The notes under the pieces were generated by a model, which saw only the letters and a program-made list of their open reading frames with translations, ran no database searches and was not told the origin of the DNA. From Methanomassiliicoccales archaeon (lineage in GTDB: Archaea > Thermoplasmatota > Thermoplasmata > Methanomassiliicoccales > UBA472), in the NCBI GenBank assembly GCA_025457905.1, contig JALOTM010000036.1, positions 1 to 7,373 on the forward strand: a DNA stretch of 7,373 bases, read 5' to 3'. Both the position numbers and the translations under genes were made by a program. Shown here piece after piece: positions 5,870-7,373 of the stretch (its first letter is position 1; each line of letters begins with the position of its first letter).

Positions 5870-7329
5870 CCTGAGGCCTCCCTGAGCGCCCTGTACATGA
5901 CCTCCACGCCCGGGTCCTTCCCGGTCCACAGGGAGAAGGAGCGCAGCGCCTGGTGCGCCAGCATCCTCTCGCCGTTGGCGGTGAGGGCGCCTTTGGCCTT
6001 GGCCACTCGCAGCAGCTCGGTCTCCGGGGGGTTGTACACCGTGTCCATCACGAACTGCCCCTCGCCCAGGACCGATTCCGGGAGCGGCAGCCCTGAGGGG
6101 AAGCCAGCCATGCCGAGGGGCGTGCAGTTGACCACGATATCGAAGCGCTCCAGGGTCATCGATTCCAGGTCGGTCGCCCGGCAGCCGCGGAAGCGCTTGG
6201 CCAGGTCCTCGGCCCTCTGCCTGGTCCGGTTGTAGACGCTGACCTTGGCGCCGGAGGCGGAGAGGAAGGAGCAGCAGGCCTTGGCGGCGCCCCCCGCCCC
6301 GACGACCAGGGCCTTCTTGCCCTTGGCCTCCACGCCCATCTCCCTGAAGGTCATCTCCACGCCGTGCGCGTCCGTGTTATGTCCGATGAGCTGGCCGTCC
6401 TGGAGGAGCACGGTGTTCACCGCCCCGACCTTGTCCGCGGAGCCGTCCAGGCGGTCCAGGAGCGGGACGATGGCCTCCTTGTGGGGGATGGTGACGTTGA
6501 ACCCTCTTATGTCGTACTCCAAGGCCACCTGCAGGAAGTCCTCCAGCTCCTCCGGGGCGACGTCGAGGCGGAGGTACCTGCCCCCCAGCCCCACCTCCTT
6601 GAGGGCGGCATGGTGCAGGCGGGGCGAGAGCGTATGTCCCAGCGGATGCCCGATGATGCCCAGGATCGGCGCGTCGTCCGAGAGGGAGCGCATAGTGGCC
6701 AGGTCCAGCTGTCCGGGGGCGGCCTCCTTTCCTTGGGCGAGAGATGCATAGGTGTAGGCGCAGCCCAGCCGGTCGGCCCTCAGCCTGGTCAGCTCCCCCA
6801 TCTCCCCCATGCCTATGAGAACGAACTCCTTGCCCGTGGAGGAGTAGAGCCTGGCCGCGTCCGCGATGGACAGCAGGTCCTTCGCCCCCCGCACCTGGAA
6901 GGCGGCCTTGGGTAGGGTCTCCTTGGCCGACGCCAGCACCAGCCTCTCCAGGATGGACGACGGCGAGGGCGTCCCCTGATGATCGTGATAGGAGCATATC
7001 ACCCCCGCGTGGCGCAGCTCGCGGTCGCGGCGCTCCAGCAGCGGCGAGCCCAGCTCCAGGTCCACCATATCGAATCCGGACCTGAGGCATGACTGGTAGA
7101 GCCCCAAGCGGGCCCTCTCCGTGCCCGAGAACCTGCCACCCTGCGAGGCCGTCCTCAGGGTGGCGATCTTGGGGATGTCGAGGGCCTTGAAGGGCGACAG
7201 GTCCGTCGGCAGGGAGGGCATCAGGTCGAACCTGACCTCGACCAGGTCCGCCCCGCCGTCCTTGGCCTCGGCCACGGCCCTGGCGGCGCCCTCCACGCTC
7301 TCCTCGACGATGGAAACGCAGATCCTCAT
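5866..7329 (-). CDS. aroDE: bifunctional 3-dehydroquinate dehydratase (type I) / shikimate dehydrogenase
   Basis: This 487-residue fusion carries out two consecutive steps: 3-dehydroquinate to 3-dehydroshikimate, then NADPH-dependent reduction to shikimate. The type I dehydratase fills about 1-215: EVRFD (31-35), ATLRTASQGGRFSG (56-69), SYHDHQGTPS (113-122) with catalytic His115, the probable Schiff-base Lys141 in PKAAFQV, and MGEMGELTR (174-182). The AroE domain starts near 222: GIIGHPLGHTLSP (224-236), FNVTIPHKEA (277-286) with catalytic Lys284, GAVNT (302-306), HNTDAHG (317-323) with catalytic Asp320, GAGGAAKA (344-351), NRTRQRAEDLA (367-377), typical of NADP binding, and NCTPLGM (401-407). 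No break is seen between the domains. Two ATGs lie at 7332 and 7329. GGAG at 7335-7338 is 2 nt from the first and 5 nt from the second, so I prefer 7329; the first adds only one residue. Confidence 0.96.
   Translation of the reverse strand: MRICVSIVEESVEGAARAVAEAKDGGADLVEVRFDLMPSLPTDLSPFKALDIPKIATLRTASQGGRFSGTERARLGLYQSCLRSGFDMVDLELGSPLLERRDRELRHAGVICSYHDHQGTPSPSSILERLVLASAKETLPKAAFQVRGAKDLLSIADAARLYSSTGKEFVLIGMGEMGELTRLRADRLGCAYTYASLAQGKEAAPGQLDLATMRSLSDDAPILGIIGHPLGHTLSPRLHHAALKEVGLGGRYLRLDVAPEELEDFLQVALEYDIRGFNVTIPHKEAIVPLLDRLDGSADKVGAVNTVLLQDGQLIGHNTDAHGVEMTFREMGVEAKGKKALVVGAGGAAKACCSFLSASGAKVSVYNRTRQRAEDLAKRFRGCRATDLESMTLERFDIVVNCTPLGMAGFPSGLPLPESVLGEGQFVMDTVYNPPETELLRVAKAKGALTANGERMLAHQALRSFSLWTGKDPGVEVMYRALREASG
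5877..5881 (-). promoter_or_regulatory. Shine-Dalgarno site that fixes the shikimate kinase start
   Basis: GGAGG on the minus strand lies 7 nt before ATG 5869. It sits within the last codons of aroDE and selects 5869 over the more upstream in-frame ATG at 5929. Confidence 0.75.
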
Positions 7330-7373
7330 CATATCTCCGTGATCGTCTCCGCGATCGCCTGGCCGAAGTGCCT
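7329..7373 (-). CDS. aroB': 3-dehydroquinate synthase II (AroB', MJ1249 family), last 14 residues only
   Basis: Only the C-terminus is present, RHFGQAIAETITEI followed by TGA at 7329-7331. It matches the C-terminal RHFGMAIKETIIEK that I recall for M. jannaschii MJ1249. That enzyme oxidatively deaminates and cyclises 2-amino-3,7-dideoxy-D-threo-hept-6-ulosonate to 3-dehydroquinate, the archaeal replacement for DAHP synthase plus AroB. The position fits perfectly: the next gene uses 3-dehydroquinate. The stop overlaps the aroDE start (ATGA for the first ATG, TGATG for the second). Identification rests on 14 residues plus context, so it is good but not certain. Confidence 0.82.
   Translation of the reverse strand, partial: RHFGQAIAETITEI
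7335..7338 (-). promoter_or_regulatory. Shine-Dalgarno site bearing on the aroDE start
   Basis: GGAG within the last codons of aroB' is 2 nt from ATG 7332, which is too close, and 5 nt from ATG 7329, a workable spacing. It therefore favours the second ATG. Confidence 0.55.

Noticed and set aside
5870..5929. 20-residue N-terminal extension of shikimate kinase
   Set aside because: It is aroDE coding sequence read in another frame; ATG 5869 has both the ATGA overlap and a well-placed ribosome binding site.
5249..6235. 328-codon plus-strand frame opposite shikimate kinase and aroDE
   Set aside because: Same cause: compositionally biased antisense of two clear enzymes with no independent motif.
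1..7373. A novel defence, mobile or secondary-metabolite system
   Set aside because: Every gene is a recognisable core biosynthetic enzyme. No direct repeats, integrase, transposase, tRNA or unexplained gene of meaningful length is present.

Overview
This window is an ordinary-looking but very tightly packed archaeal biosynthetic operon. All eight genes are read from the minus strand, so transcription runs from position 7373 towards position 1. No mobile element, RNA gene, CRISPR array or defence system is visible. The DNA is GC-rich with strong G/C preference at third codon positions, which is why long empty reading frames appear on the opposite strand.

The organism is most likely an archaeon. 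Shikimate kinase is the archaeal GHMP type rather than the bacterial AroK type. The gene fragment at the upstream edge ends like archaeal 3-dehydroquinate synthase II (AroB', MJ1249 family). The last gene is a DUF39 homocysteine-biosynthesis protein typical of methanogens and some anaerobic bacteria. A GC-rich anaerobic euryarchaeon, for example a relative of Methanomassiliicoccales in Thermoplasmatota, would fit. That placement is an inference from gene content, not something read directly.

Layout in order of transcription: C-terminus of aroB' (7373-7329); fused 3-dehydroquinate dehydratase/shikimate dehydrogenase aroDE (7329-5866); archaeal shikimate kinase (5869-5018); EPSP synthase aroA (5021-3753); chorismate synthase aroC (3756-2671); fused chorismate mutase/prephenate dehydrogenase tyrA (2696-1611); aspartate-semialdehyde dehydrogenase asd (1614-550); a 43-bp gap holding a small hairpin; and the N-terminal 168 residues of a DUF39 protein (506 to beyond 1). 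Four junctions are certain ATGA stop/start overlaps and a fifth (aroB'/aroDE) is ATGA or TGATG. aroC/tyrA overlaps by up to 26 nt, and asd/DUF39 is the only pair separated by a gap.

Together the genes run from 3-dehydroquinate to chorismate to 4-hydroxyphenylpyruvate (tyrosine branch), in the same order as the reactions, even inside the two fusion proteins. The presence of asd makes metabolic sense. In archaea that use AroA'/AroB', aspartate semialdehyde is itself a precursor of 3-dehydroquinate, and it is also the substrate from which DUF39 proteins make homocysteine. The operon thus groups the maker of aspartate semialdehyde with two of its consumers. I found no clear undescribed system. 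The points most worth a second look are this shared-precursor arrangement, two substitutions in the chorismate mutase active site, and two small hairpins at the only two non-standard junctions.
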